DNA of 64,000 nucleotides from Profundibacter amoris (GTDB lineage Bacteria; Pseudomonadota; Alphaproteobacteria; Rhodobacterales; Rhodobacteraceae): the NCBI RefSeq assembly GCF_003544895.1, contig NZ_CP032125.1, positions 1,998,001 to 2,062,000 on the forward strand. Direction: 5' to 3'. The notes under the pieces are model-generated. The model searched no databases, was not told where the DNA came from, and saw only the letters and a program-made list of their open reading frames with translations. This document shows positions 47,711 through 57,462 of this stretch, in pieces; the first letter of the stretch is position 1; every line of letters begins with the position of its first letter. The position numbers and the translations under genes were made by a program.

Positions 47711-48838
47711 CTATTCGTCGCCCTGTGCCTCGGCACGGGATTTACCGGACACATCCAGCGCCAAAGTGGCCGCCATAAACCCGTCCAGATCCCCGTTCAG
47801 AACGCCTTGGGTATCGGAGGTCTCGTAATTGGTGCGCAGGTCTTTGACCATCTGGTAGGGCTGCAAAACGTAGGAACGGATCTGGTTGCCCCAGCCCGCA
47901 TCGCCCTTGTTTTCATGCGCATCATTGATCGCCTGATTGCGCCGGTCCAGTTCCATCTGGTACAGGCGCGACTTTAGCGCCTTCATCGCGATATCGCGGT
48001 TCTGGTGCTGGGATTTCTGCGACGAAGTCACAACGATATTGGTCGGAATATGGGTGATGCGCACAGCGGAATCCGTGGTGTTCACATGCTGCCCGCCGGC
48101 CCCCGAGGAGCGGTAGGTATCAATGCGGATATCCGACGGGTTGACCTCGATTTCGATATCGTCATCCACCACAGGGTAAACCCAGACAGAAGAAAACGAC
48201 GTGTGGCGCTTGGCGTTTGAATCAAACGGTGAAATGCGCACCAGACGGTGCACGCCGCTTTCGGATTTCAGCCAGCCATAGGCGTTCGGGCCGCTGATCT
48301 TGTAGGCCACCGATTTGATACCAGCCTCTTCGCCGGGCGTTTCGGACTGTAGTTCAACCTTGTAGCCCTTCTTCTCGGCCCACCGCACATACATTCGCGC
48401 CAGCATATTGGCCCAGTCACAGCTTTCGGTGCCACCGGCGCCGGCGTTGATTTCAAGGAAAGTATCATTGCCATCTGCCTCGCCATTCAACAGCGCTTCC
48501 AGTTCTTTCTGGGCGGCGGTTTTGGCCAGTTTGGTCAGGGCTTCTTCGGCCTCTTTGATGACCTCTTCGTCTTCTTCCATCTCGCCCAGCTCGATCATCT
48601 CGACGTTGTCGGACAATTCCTGCGCGATATCCTCGTAGGTCTTGATCGAATCCAGCAGCGCCTGACGGTCACGCATCAGTTTTTGCGCCTTGGCAGGATC
48701 ATCCCACAGGGTCGGGTCCTCGGCCCGTGCGTCGAATTCCTCCAGCCGGTGTTTGGCCGTGTCCCAATCCATCCGCTGACGCAAAAGTGCGAGGGATTTT
48801 TCAATCGCGTCCACGGTGTTCTGTGTCTCTGCGCGCAT
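47711..48838 (-). CDS. prfB: Peptide chain release factor 2
   Basis: The 375-aa factor terminates translation at UGA and UAA. It carries GGQ in SGAGGQHVN and the SPF stop-codon reading tripeptide in VRISPFDSN. The frame is continuous from MRAETQN, so the programmed +1 frameshift of enterobacterial prfB is absent, as is usual in alphaproteobacteria. It follows mrcA on the same strand by 81 bp. Confidence 0.96.
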   Translation of the reverse strand: MRAETQNTVDAIEKSLALLRQRMDWDTAKHRLEEFDARAEDPTLWDDPAKAQKLMRDRQALLDSIKTYEDIAQELSDNVEMIELGEMEEDEEVIKEAEEALTKLAKTAAQKELEALLNGEADGNDTFLEINAGAGGTESCDWANMLARMYVRWAEKKGYKVELQSETPGEEAGIKSVAYKISGPNAYGWLKSESGVHRLVRISPFDSNAKRHTSFSSVWVYPVVDDDIEIEVNPSDIRIDTYRSSGAGGQHVNTTDSAVRITHIPTNIVVTSSQKSQHQNRDIAMKALKSRLYQMELDRRNQAINDAHENKGDAGWGNQIRSYVLQPYQMVKDLRTNYETSDTQGVLNGDLDGFMAATLALDVSGKSRAEAQGDE

Positions 48839-48919
48839 GTGGGGTAGCCTTTGAATGTTGGTGGTCAGATCGTTCCTGGGGGTGATAGCAATGTCAGGCG
48901 GAACGGGCAAGCAGCCCCG

Positions 48920-51457
48920 TCAATACAACCCGCCCGACTGCACAGTCCCGAAGGTGGCCTTGCCCCCCAACGTCACCGTGTTGCCATCCGAGGTGGTCAC
49001 GGTTGTGGCCTGCTCGACCTCGTTGAACAAAGGCAGGTTGGCCCCCATCGCAAAGCCGCCATCAAAGGCAATACCGAAAATCGGATCTTCGCCATCGCGG
49101 AAATATTCGGCCACCACATTCGGCCCCGAAGCATCATCTGACAGGCGTGCACCGGTGTAACGGTCGATCTTGATGAAATGGCCACCGGGGGGCACAGCAA
49201 AGGGGCCGCCGCCATATTTTGCCGTGGCCTTTTGCATGAATTTGTTAAACACAGGGGCACACATTGTGCCACCGAATGCCCCGCGTCCCAATGGGCGCGG
49301 CGTGTCAAATCCCATATAACAACCAGCCACGATATTCGAGGTAAAGCCGGTAAACCAAACATCTTTGGATTCATTGGTTGTCCCGGTTTTACCGGCAACG
49401 GGCACATTCAGATTGATCTTGCCTGCCGCTGTCCCGCGCTGCACAACCCCCTGCATCATCGACCGGATCTGATAGGCGGTCACCGCATCAATAACCCTTT
49501 GGCGGTTCGACACGATCCTTGGCGCGACACCCGGTTCCAGCGAGGCAACACGGCAATCCACGCAGTCCCGTTTATCGTGCCGGTAAATCGTATTTCCGTA
49601 ACGGTCTTGCACGCGGTCAACCAGTGTCGGTTCAATCCGTTCGCCCCCGTTGGCGATCATCGCATAACCGGTCACAACCCGCATCAAAGTGGTTTCCTGA
49701 CTGCCCAGTGCGTTGGCCAAAAACCGGTCCATCCGGTCATAAAGGTCAAATTTTTCACCGTATTCGGCAACCACATCCATGCCGATCTCGTTGGCCAGCC
49801 GGATCGTCATAATGTTTCTGGATTGCTCGATCCCGGTGCGCAGCGGTGTAGGACCATAAAACCTTTTGGATGAATTTTGCGGCCGCCAAATCCCTTGTGC
49901 TGTCGAAATCTCGATCGGAGCATCAACGATAATCGTTGCCGGGGTATAACCACTGTCCAGTGCGGCGGCATATACGAAAGGCTTGAAGTTCGAACCGGGC
50001 TGGCGCCATGCCTGTGTTGCCCGGTTAAACACCGAATTCTGATAGGAAAACCCGCCCTGCATTGCAATCACGCGACCGGTGCGCACATCCATCGCCATGA
50101 AGCCGCCCTGGATTTCCGGCACCTGCCGCAGCGTCCAGCGGATAAAGCTGCCGTCACTGTCCTTGACCATGGCGCGCACATGCACAACATCGCCTACTTC
50201 AACCAGCTTGCCTTTGCGTCCCAGTTTGCCATTGTCCAGCCGCTTGCGCGCCCAGGCCATATCCTTGGCCGGAACCCAGTTGCCGCCTTCGGGCGTGTCC
50301 ACCCCTTCAATGCCCAACCGTGCCCCTTTGTCGGTGACTTCCAGCACCACGGCAGGGTGCCATTGTGTTTCCAGAAAGATGTCGCGCGCCACACGCACAT
50401 CGGCCAGCGCCGCGCGCCATGTTGCTTCGTCGACCAGTGCTTCAGCAGGCAGGGTTTTACCCGTTCCGCGCCAAAGCCCCTGACGCCGGTCATATTTTTC
50501 AAGCCCGGTGCGCAGTTCTTTGGCGGCTTCTTTTTGCATCTCGGGATCAATGGTTGCCCGAATGCTCAGACCGCCGCTGAAAAATTCGCCCTCGCCAAAA
50601 TCACGGGTCAACTGGCGGCGGATTTCGTCAGTGAAATAGTCGCGCGGGGGCAATTCCTGCTTGAAGCTCTCGAAATCACCGTTTTGTACAGTCAGCAATG
50701 GCGCATCGCGCGCGGTTTCATACGCCTCCTTGGTCAGATACCCGTTCTGGAACATCTCCCGCAGCACATAGTTGCGCCGCGTTACGGCTTTGTCATGCTG
50801 GCGCACCGGATGGTAATCCGACGGCGCTTTGGGCAGCACAGCCAGATAGGCCACCTCCTCGGGCTTCAACTGATCCAGTGTTTTGTTGAAATAGGTCTGG
50901 GCCGCCGCCGCTACACCATAGCTGTTCTGACCCAGAAAAATCTCGTTCAGGTAAATTTCCAGCACCTTTTCACGGCCAATGGTGTTAACCAGACGCGCGG
51001 CGATGATGATCTCGCCGATTTTTCGCTCGATCTTGCGCTCGCCGCCCAGCAGCATGTTCTTGGCCACCTGCTGTGGAATGGTTGACGCCCCGCGCACCCG
51101 TTTGCCGCGTGACTTTACGGCCTCGATCATCGCCGCCGCAATACCGCGCAGATCATAGCCCGCATGTTTATAGAAATTCTTGTCTTCGGCCGAAATGAAC
51201 GCCTGTTTCACCAGATCGGGAATGTCGCCGATGGGCGCAAACAACCGGCGTTCCTTGGCAAATTCATCAATAATCCGCCCTTCACCCGAATAAATCCGGC
51301 TGATCGTGGCAGGCGTATATTGTGCCAGCGCCTCGTGACTGGGCAGGTTCCGGCTAAAGGTCCAGAACACGCCGCCCAGAACCACCGCGCCCATCAACAG
51401 GGCCAGCGTCAGCCAGCTAAAGATTGCGCCAAAAAATGACAAGATGCCTTTGATCAA
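48920..51457 (-). CDS. mrcA: Penicillin-binding protein 1A (class A)
   Basis: The 845-aa bifunctional enzyme polymerises and crosslinks peptidoglycan. It has one N-terminal membrane span (about residues 8-32), a glycosyltransferase GT51 domain (EDKNFYKHAG near residue 91, RGASTIPQQVAKN), an OB-like insert, and a transpeptidase with SNFK (near 485), SRN and KTGTTN (near 690) motifs. It lies in a same-strand run with amidase upstream and prfB downstream, an arrangement seen in related genomes. Confidence 0.96.
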   Translation of the reverse strand: MIKGILSFFGAIFSWLTLALLMGAVVLGGVFWTFSRNLPSHEALAQYTPATISRIYSGEGRIIDEFAKERRLFAPIGDIPDLVKQAFISAEDKNFYKHAGYDLRGIAAAMIEAVKSRGKRVRGASTIPQQVAKNMLLGGERKIERKIGEIIIAARLVNTIGREKVLEIYLNEIFLGQNSYGVAAAAQTYFNKTLDQLKPEEVAYLAVLPKAPSDYHPVRQHDKAVTRRNYVLREMFQNGYLTKEAYETARDAPLLTVQNGDFESFKQELPPRDYFTDEIRRQLTRDFGEGEFFSGGLSIRATIDPEMQKEAAKELRTGLEKYDRRQGLWRGTGKTLPAEALVDEATWRAALADVRVARDIFLETQWHPAVVLEVTDKGARLGIEGVDTPEGGNWVPAKDMAWARKRLDNGKLGRKGKLVEVGDVVHVRAMVKDSDGSFIRWTLRQVPEIQGGFMAMDVRTGRVIAMQGGFSYQNSVFNRATQAWRQPGSNFKPFVYAAALDSGYTPATIIVDAPIEISTAQGIWRPQNSSKRFYGPTPLRTGIEQSRNIMTIRLANEIGMDVVAEYGEKFDLYDRMDRFLANALGSQETTLMRVVTGYAMIANGGERIEPTLVDRVQDRYGNTIYRHDKRDCVDCRVASLEPGVAPRIVSNRQRVIDAVTAYQIRSMMQGVVQRGTAAGKINLNVPVAGKTGTTNESKDVWFTGFTSNIVAGCYMGFDTPRPLGRGAFGGTMCAPVFNKFMQKATAKYGGGPFAVPPGGHFIKIDRYTGARLSDDASGPNVVAEYFRDGEDPIFGIAFDGGFAMGANLPLFNEVEQATTVTTSDGNTVTLGGKATFGTVQSGGLY

Positions 51458-51570
51458 AACCGTTCTCCAAAACGAGGTCTAGGGCGTATATAGGCACCCA
51501 AGCCCCAAGGGTCAAAACGTGTAGCCAAAATAATCAGCCGATTTGCGCTGTTTTCATCACTTTTGTTTCA

Positions 51571-52794
51571 TTACTCCCGCCGCAGCTGCGCCCGTGCCGC
51601 ATCACTTGCCGCCCATTCCACCAATGCCGCCCGAATCCCGCTTGCCGCCTTGGCGCGCCATTCCGATGACGACAGGTTCTGCAAATCCTGCGGGTTGGAC
51701 AGAAAACCGATCTCGATCAGCACCGACGGAATATCGGCGGCTTTCAGCACCGAAAAACTGGCAGACTGGCGCGGGCGGCTGTGCATCCGGCCAATTGCCG
51801 CCGTCAGCCCCTTCACCAGTTGATCCGCCAGTTGACCGGCCCGTGGTGCCGTTTCCACCCGTGCCATATCCATCAGAACACCGGCGATCACATCATCCTG
51901 CCCTGCCAGATCGACACCGGCCAGCAAATCATTCCGGTCATGGCGTTCCGCAAGCAACGCCGAAGCCTCGTCACTGGCAGTGTCGGACAGGGTGTAAACC
52001 GTCGCCCCCGCCGCGCGCCCCTCGCTCAAGGCGTCGGCATGCAGCGAGATAAACACATCCGCACCGGCCTTGCGCGCAATGCTGATCCGCGTTTCAAGCG
52101 GAACGAATAAATCTTCATTGCGGGTCAAAACCACCTTGAACCCGCCTGCCCGCGTCAAATCCTCTTTGATCTGGCGGGCAAAGGACAACATCAGGTTTGC
52201 CTCGGTCTCGCCGCCGGTCTGCGCCCCCGGATCAATCCCGCCGTGACCCGGATCCAGCACCACCACCAGCGCCCCACCGCTCTGGCGGGCAACGGGGCGC
52301 CTCACACCTGCGCTTTGCGGCACACCCCACAACGGGGTCTGTGGCACGCCTGCGCGGGCCGCAAAACCGGCCGCATCACCGGCTACCAGACGGATGTGCA
52401 CCATGGCATCACCGTCATTCGGGTCCGTCACCATCGTCGCGGTTTTCACCACCACCGGCGCCACCAGATCAACCACCATGCGCGACCAGCCGGGCCGAAA
52501 CACCCCGAAACGCGCGCCACTTGCCTGTGATCCCTGCACCAGATCGGCCGCCTTCACACCGCCCCAGTCCACTTCTCGAAAATCAACCACCAGCCGGCGC
52601 GGTTCATCCAGCGTGAACACCCGATAGGGCACCGCCTGCGTCAAATGCAGATCAATCGCCAGCCCGCCGTGCCCCTCGTCCCGAATAAAGGACCGCGAAG
52701 CGTCCAGCCGCGCCAGCACCGTCATCTGCTGTGCCTGCGCCGCCCCTGCCCACAGGACCAGAACCATCATCAACAATCGTGCAATACCGCTCAT
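51571..52794 (-). CDS. N-acetylmuramoyl-L-alanine amidase (AmiC-like)
   Basis: The 407-aa exported enzyme cleaves the amide between muramic acid and the peptide during septum splitting. It has a signal peptide (cleavage after AGAAQAQ), an AMIN domain (to about residue 125) and an Amidase_3 domain from about residue 180, with zinc-binding DPGHGGIDPG, a LHADA motif and ESIGFLSN-type end (IEIGFLSNP). The start at MSGIARLL follows AGGTGG; the longer frame lacks a signal peptide. mrcA lies 113 bp downstream on the same strand. Confidence 0.92.
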   Translation of the reverse strand: MSGIARLLMMVLVLWAGAAQAQQMTVLARLDASRSFIRDEGHGGLAIDLHLTQAVPYRVFTLDEPRRLVVDFREVDWGGVKAADLVQGSQASGARFGVFRPGWSRMVVDLVAPVVVKTATMVTDPNDGDAMVHIRLVAGDAAGFAARAGVPQTPLWGVPQSAGVRRPVARQSGGALVVVLDPGHGGIDPGAQTGGETEANLMLSFARQIKEDLTRAGGFKVVLTRNEDLFVPLETRISIARKAGADVFISLHADALSEGRAAGATVYTLSDTASDEASALLAERHDRNDLLAGVDLAGQDDVIAGVLMDMARVETAPRAGQLADQLVKGLTAAIGRMHSRPRQSASFSVLKAADIPSVLIEIGFLSNPQDLQNLSSSEWRAKAASGIRAALVEWAASDAARAQLRRE

Positions 52795-52897
52795 CTGCCA
52801 CCTGTTTTTTCGGTGACTATACCGCCCCGCCGGCAATTGCGAAACAGCCTTCCCATTATCGTTCCCCAAATATCCGCGCCGCAGGCATCCCGCCCTG

Positions 52898-54049
52898 TCA
52901 GCCCGTGCCACGTTTCGCCATAAACGCCTTCAACCGCGCCAGACCCTCGACAATATCCCCCGCCGCCCGCGCATAGGAAAACCGCAGCGTCCCGGCCCCG
53001 CGTTCGGGGTCAAAATCCAGCCCCGGCGTCACGGCCACACCGGCCTTTTGCAAAATCTCGTCGGCAAAGGCACGGCTGTCATCCGTCATTTCCGACACAT
53101 CCGCATAGACGTAAAACGCCCCGTCCGGCGGCGCGATCCTGTCAAACCCCGCTTGCGGCAACCCCTCCAGCATCAAGCGGCGGTTTTCGCGGTAAACATC
53201 CATGTTGCCTTCAAGTTCCCCACCGCAGTCCATCGCCGCCAGCGCCACCAGTTGCGAGCCATGCGAGGGGCAGATGAACATATTCTGCGCCAGTCGCTCG
53301 ATCACGCGCACATGATCCGCAGGCACCACCATCCAGCCCACCCGCCAGCCGGTCATCGAGAAATACTTGGAAAAGGAATTGATCACATAGACATCATCAC
53401 TGATCTCCAGCGCCGACACCGCGCGGCCCTCGTATTGAATGCCGTGATAAATTTCATCGGAAATGAAACTGGTCCCCTGATCCGCACAGGCATGGATCAA
53501 CCCTTCCATCGCCCCCCTGTCCAGCATGGTGCCCGAAGGATTCGCGGGCGACGCCACAATCAACCCGTCCAGATCCAGCCCTGCCAGATCGGCCGGAACC
53601 GGCTGCAAGCGGTTTTCAGCCGAGGTTTGAATCCCGACCGGCGCCAAGTCCAGCGCACTCAGGATTTGCCGGTAGGACGGGTAACCCGGCTCGCCCAACC
53701 CGACCCGCGCGCCGGTGTCAAACAGCGTGGTAAAGGCCAGAATAAACGCCCCGCTTGACCCGGGCGTCACGATCACCCGCGCCGGATCAAGGTCGATACC
53801 ATACCATTCCCGATACAGCCCCGCGATCCGCGCCCGCAGCTCCGGCAACCCCAGCGCCACGGTGTATCCCATCGCCTGATCCTGCATCGCCTCAGCCAAA
53901 GCAGCACGCGCAGCCACGGGGGCGGGCGTGCCGGGCTGGCCGACTTCCATATGGATAATATGGCGCCCTTCCTCCTCGGCCACGCGCGCGGCCTCCATCA
54001 CATCCATCACGATAAAGGGATCAACCACGCTTCGACTTGATGTTTTCAT
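52898..54049 (-). CDS. Class I/II PLP-dependent aminotransferase
   Basis: The 383-aa protein has the fold type I aminotransferase motifs: MEVGQPGTPAP, SPANPSGTM, DEIYHGIQYEG and the PLP-lysine region NSFSKYFSMTGWRVGW. The substrate cannot be predicted. The open frame extends 222 codons upstream, but that part lies opposite the M48 protease gene. A start at MKTSSRS behind GGGGGT gives the normal length. It is divergent from the protease gene with a 60-bp gap. Confidence 0.9.
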   Translation of the reverse strand: MKTSSRSVVDPFIVMDVMEAARVAEEEGRHIIHMEVGQPGTPAPVAARAALAEAMQDQAMGYTVALGLPELRARIAGLYREWYGIDLDPARVIVTPGSSGAFILAFTTLFDTGARVGLGEPGYPSYRQILSALDLAPVGIQTSAENRLQPVPADLAGLDLDGLIVASPANPSGTMLDRGAMEGLIHACADQGTSFISDEIYHGIQYEGRAVSALEISDDVYVINSFSKYFSMTGWRVGWMVVPADHVRVIERLAQNMFICPSHGSQLVALAAMDCGGELEGNMDVYRENRRLMLEGLPQAGFDRIAPPDGAFYVYADVSEMTDDSRAFADEILQKAGVAVTPGLDFDPERGAGTLRFSYARAAGDIVEGLARLKAFMAKRGTG

Positions 54050-54110
54050 CATACCCCCGCAAACTGTGCCAAATTCAGGGGTCTTGTCCCAAGCAATGCA
54101 AAGAAGGTCA

Positions 54111-55448
54111 ATGGCAGCATTTTTGATAAAACGTTTTCTGCAAGTCGCGCTGCTTTTGGCCGCCCTGACCACCGGCGCCAGTGCCCAAAGCCTGATCCGC
54201 GATGCCGAAATCGAATACGCCCTGCGCAAGCTGGCACAACCCATATTCGCAGCGGCCGGACTAAACGGCAACCACATCAAAATTCTGGTGATCAATGACA
54301 GTTCGCTGAACGCCTTTGTCGCGGACAACCAGCATATGTTCATCCATTCCGGCCTGATCCTGAAACTGAAAACCGCCGAGGAACTGCAAGCCGTGATCGC
54401 CCACGAGGCGGCGCATATCGCCAATGGCCATATCTCGCGGCGGCTGTCCAATATGCGCTCGGCCAGAACTGCGGCCGGTCTGGGGATATTGCTGTCACTG
54501 GCTGCAGGCGCCGCTTCGGGGAACACCACAGCCGGCACCGGCGCCGCCATCGGCGCAATGAGCACGGCCCAAAGGGTGTTCCTGTCCCACACCCGAAGCG
54601 AGGAAAACTCGGCCGACCAGTCGGGCGCCCGTTTCATGGCCCGCGCCGGAATTGACCCGCAAGCGATGGTCAAGGTGCTGGACCTGTTTCGCGGCCAGGA
54701 GGCGTTCTCGTCCACCTCGCGCCATATCGACCCCTACGCCCTGACCCACCCGATGTCGCGCGACCGTCTGCGCGCCGTCAAAGGCTATGCCGCCGCCTAT
54801 GGCCCCCAAGGCAAGCCCGATCCTAACGCCGGTTACTGGTATGCCCGTGCCCGTGGCAAACTGGGCGCCTTTATCCGCAACCCCAACTGGGGCCTGCGCG
54901 AAGCCCGCAAGACCAGCTACAAAGACGTGGCCCTGATGATGAAGGCCGTGGCCTATCACCAGATGCCCAATGTCAAAAAGGCGCTGAAAGCGGTGGACGC
55001 TTTGGTCAAGGCCCGCCCGAATGACCCATACGCCCACGAGTTGCGCGGCCAGATCCTGCTGGAATCACGTAAATTCAACGCCGCCGCCGCTGCCTATGCC
55101 AAGGCCGTGTCACTTGCCCCGCGCGAGGCGCTGATCCTTGCCGGCTATGGTCACGCCCTGCTGGCCCAGGGCAATGTCAAAAAGGCGCTGCCTGTTTTGG
55201 AAAAGGCCCGCGCGCGTGACCCGCAGGATGAACGCATGATGCGCGATCTGGCAATGGCCTATGCGAAAACCGGCAACAACGGCATGGCCTCGCTTGCCAC
55301 CGCCGAACGCTATGCCCTGCGGGGCCGCCTGATAGACGCCGCCCTTCACGCCAAACGTGCCGCAGGCCTTTTGCCGCGTGGCTCGGCGGGGTGGAATCGG
55401 GCACAAGACGTGTTAAGAGCTGCACAAGCAGTAGCAAAACGGAGATAA
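54111..55448 (+). CDS. M48 family metalloprotease with TPR repeats (BepA-like)
   Basis: The 445-aa protein has a signal peptide (cleavage after GASAQ), an M48 zinc-peptidase domain with HEAAH near residue 99 and the third ligand in EENSADQSG, and a TPR tail (about 270-430). This is the architecture of BepA, which checks outer-membrane protein assembly in the periplasm. The start at MAAFLIKR behind AGAAGG gives the best signal peptide; an ATG five codons earlier is possible. A DsbA-like gene follows after 7 bp. Confidence 0.9.
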   Translation: MAAFLIKRFLQVALLLAALTTGASAQSLIRDAEIEYALRKLAQPIFAAAGLNGNHIKILVINDSSLNAFVADNQHMFIHSGLILKLKTAEELQAVIAHEAAHIANGHISRRLSNMRSARTAAGLGILLSLAAGAASGNTTAGTGAAIGAMSTAQRVFLSHTRSEENSADQSGARFMARAGIDPQAMVKVLDLFRGQEAFSSTSRHIDPYALTHPMSRDRLRAVKGYAAAYGPQGKPDPNAGYWYARARGKLGAFIRNPNWGLREARKTSYKDVALMMKAVAYHQMPNVKKALKAVDALVKARPNDPYAHELRGQILLESRKFNAAAAAYAKAVSLAPREALILAGYGHALLAQGNVKKALPVLEKARARDPQDERMMRDLAMAYAKTGNNGMASLATAERYALRGRLIDAALHAKRAAGLLPRGSAGWNRAQDVLRAAQAVAKRR

Positions 55449-55455
55449 AACCAGC

Positions 55456-56208
55456 ATGAAACGCATCCTTCTGGCCACCGCATTGGCCATCACCACATTT
55501 ACCGCGCCGGCATCGGCCACCGATCTTATGGATATGACCGACAGCGAACGCGATGTGTTTCGCGCCGAGGTCCGCGCCTATCTGATGGAAAACCCCGAAG
55601 TGTTGCTGGAGGCGATCAACGTGCTGGAGCAACGTCAGGCCACTGAAGAAGCGGTGAATGATGCCACCCTGTTGCTAAACAACGCCGACGAGATTTTCAA
55701 CGACGGAGTGTCCTATGTTGGCGGCAATCCGGATGGCGATGTGACCGTGGTCGAGTTTTCCGACTACCGCTGCCCCTATTGCAAACGCGCCCACAAAGAG
55801 GTGGCGCAACTGCTAGCACAGGATGGCAACATCAGGTTTATCTACAAGGAATTCCCGATTCTGGGACCGGATTCCCTGACAGCGGCACAATTTGCTGTCG
55901 CCGTTCTGCTTAAGGACGGGCCTGAAAAATACCGCGCGGTCAACGATGCCCTGATGGAAATGCGCGGGGACCCGAGCGAAGCGGCCCTGACGGCCATTGC
56001 CAACGAACAGGGGCTGGATGCGGGCGCTCTGCTGGAAGGGATGAAAAGCAGTGAAGTGACGCAGATCATCCAGGCCAATCGCGCCCTTGGCCAGCGGCTG
56101 AAGATTTCCGGCACACCGACGTTCATTATCGGGGATCAGATTCTGCGGGGATACCTTCCGCTGGACAACATGCAAGCCATCGTTAAAGAGGCCCGCACAC
56201 TGGAATAA
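55456..56208 (+). CDS. DsbA-family thiol:disulfide oxidoreductase
   Basis: The 250-aa protein has a signal peptide (cleavage after APASA), an N-terminal helical oligomerisation region (about 24-80) and a DsbA-like thioredoxin fold with CPYC (in DYRCPYCKR) and the cis-proline segment GTPTF. This Com1/ScsC-like form acts on periplasmic disulfides. Only 7 bp separate it from the M48 protease gene, so the two are in one operon for envelope protein quality control. Confidence 0.92.
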   Translation: MKRILLATALAITTFTAPASATDLMDMTDSERDVFRAEVRAYLMENPEVLLEAINVLEQRQATEEAVNDATLLLNNADEIFNDGVSYVGGNPDGDVTVVEFSDYRCPYCKRAHKEVAQLLAQDGNIRFIYKEFPILGPDSLTAAQFAVAVLLKDGPEKYRAVNDALMEMRGDPSEAALTAIANEQGLDAGALLEGMKSSEVTQIIQANRALGQRLKISGTPTFIIGDQILRGYLPLDNMQAIVKEARTLE

Positions 56209-56220
56209 CCAATACCCGCC

Positions 56221-56240
56221 TCCCCGCTTTCGGGCGGGGA
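56221..56240. terminator. Hairpin between dsbA-like gene and ispG
   Basis: TCCCCGC and GCGGGGA pair across six bases in the 39-bp gap between the two convergent genes. No T tract is present. Confidence 0.5.
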
Positions 56241-56247
56241 TGGCGCC

Positions 56248-57381
56248 TTATTCCGCCGCTTCGGCCTTGGTTATCTCGGCTTCAATCACAGCGGCGCGTT
56301 CCTCGACCTGCGCAACGATATGCTCGATCATTTCCTCGTTGCTCAACTTGTGGCTCTGGGCGCCGGCAATATAGACCATCCCGCTGCCTGCCCCGCCACC
56401 GGTAAAGCCGACATCGGTCATCAAGGCTTCGCCCGGGCCGTTCACAACACAGCCGATGATACTGAGCGACATCGGCGTTTTGATATGTTCCAGACGACGT
56501 TCCAGCGTATCCACCACCTTGATCACATCGAATCCCTGCCGCGCGCAGGAGGGGCAGGAAATGATGTTCACACCGCGATGGCGCAGGCCCAGAGATTTCA
56601 GAATTTCAAAGCCCACCTTGACCTCTTCCACCGGATCGGCGGACAGGGAAACGCGGATAGTATCACCAATGCCTGCCCACAGCAGATTGCCCAGACCGAT
56701 GGCCGATTTGATCGTGCCCGAGACCAGCCCGCCGGCCTCGGTCACGCCCAGATGGATCGGGGCGTCGGTGGCGTCGGCCAGTTGCTGATAGGCGGCGGCG
56801 GTCATGAACACATCCGACGCCTTGACCGAAATCTTGAATTCGTGGAAATCATTGTCCTGCAAAATGCGGATATGCTCCAGCCCGCTTTCGACCATCGCGT
56901 CAGGACAGGGTTCGCCGTATTTTTCCAGCAGGTGCTTTTCCAATGATCCCGCGTTCACACCGATACGGATCGAGCAGCCATGATCACGCGCCGCCTTGAT
57001 CACGTCCTTTACCCGTTCAGGATTGCCGATATTGCCGGGGTTGATCCGCAAACAGGCGGCCCCCGCCTCGGCGGCCTCGATGGCGCGTTTGTAATGGAAA
57101 TGGATATCGGCAACGATGGGCACGGGGCTTTCGGTAACGATTTCCTTCAGGGCCGCAGAGGATTCCACATCCGGCACCGAAACCCGCACAATATCGGCGC
57201 CGGCATCGGCACAGGCCAGCACCTGTTTGATGGTGGCCGCCGCGTCGGATGTCAGCGTGTTGGTCATTGTCTGCACCGCAATCGGCGCATCCCCCCCGAC
57301 CGGCACCGAGCCAACATGGATTTTGCGGGATTTGCGGCGGTCAATATCGCGCCACGGGCGGATCGGGTTATGCGTCATCAC
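56248..57381 (-). CDS. ispG: 4-hydroxy-3-methylbut-2-enyl diphosphate synthase
   Basis: The 377-aa [4Fe-4S] enzyme catalyses the penultimate step of the MEP isoprenoid pathway. It has the cluster cysteines in [11 protein letters not shown] and GCVVNGPGE, and the TIM-barrel motifs [11 protein letters not shown] and RVSVPD. Length is normal for the bacterial form. The N-terminus is MM; either methionine may be used. It follows the RodZ-like gene on the same strand by 81 bp. Confidence 0.96.
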   Translation of the reverse strand: MMTHNPIRPWRDIDRRKSRKIHVGSVPVGGDAPIAVQTMTNTLTSDAAATIKQVLACADAGADIVRVSVPDVESSAALKEIVTESPVPIVADIHFHYKRAIEAAEAGAACLRINPGNIGNPERVKDVIKAARDHGCSIRIGVNAGSLEKHLLEKYGEPCPDAMVESGLEHIRILQDNDFHEFKISVKASDVFMTAAAYQQLADATDAPIHLGVTEAGGLVSGTIKSAIGLGNLLWAGIGDTIRVSLSADPVEEVKVGFEILKSLGLRHRGVNIISCPSCARQGFDVIKVVDTLERRLEHIKTPMSLSIIGCVVNGPGEALMTDVGFTGGGAGSGMVYIAGAQSHKLSNEEMIEHIVAQVEERAAVIEAEITKAEAAE

Positions 57382-57462
57382 ACGGGCCTTTTTCGGGCTG
57401 TTGCAGGTTTGTCTGTGGAATAGATAATCACCTGCGCAAACAGGTGCAACGCCAAGTCTGGG

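Noticed and set aside
47711-48838. Programmed frameshift in prfB
   Set aside because: The frame is continuous from the ATG to the stop, with no in-frame TGA near codon 25.
54050-54715. N-terminal extension of the aminotransferase frame by 222 codons
   Set aside because: The extra sequence is opposite the M48 protease gene and Ser/Arg-rich without a domain. The normal aminotransferase length is reached from 54049.
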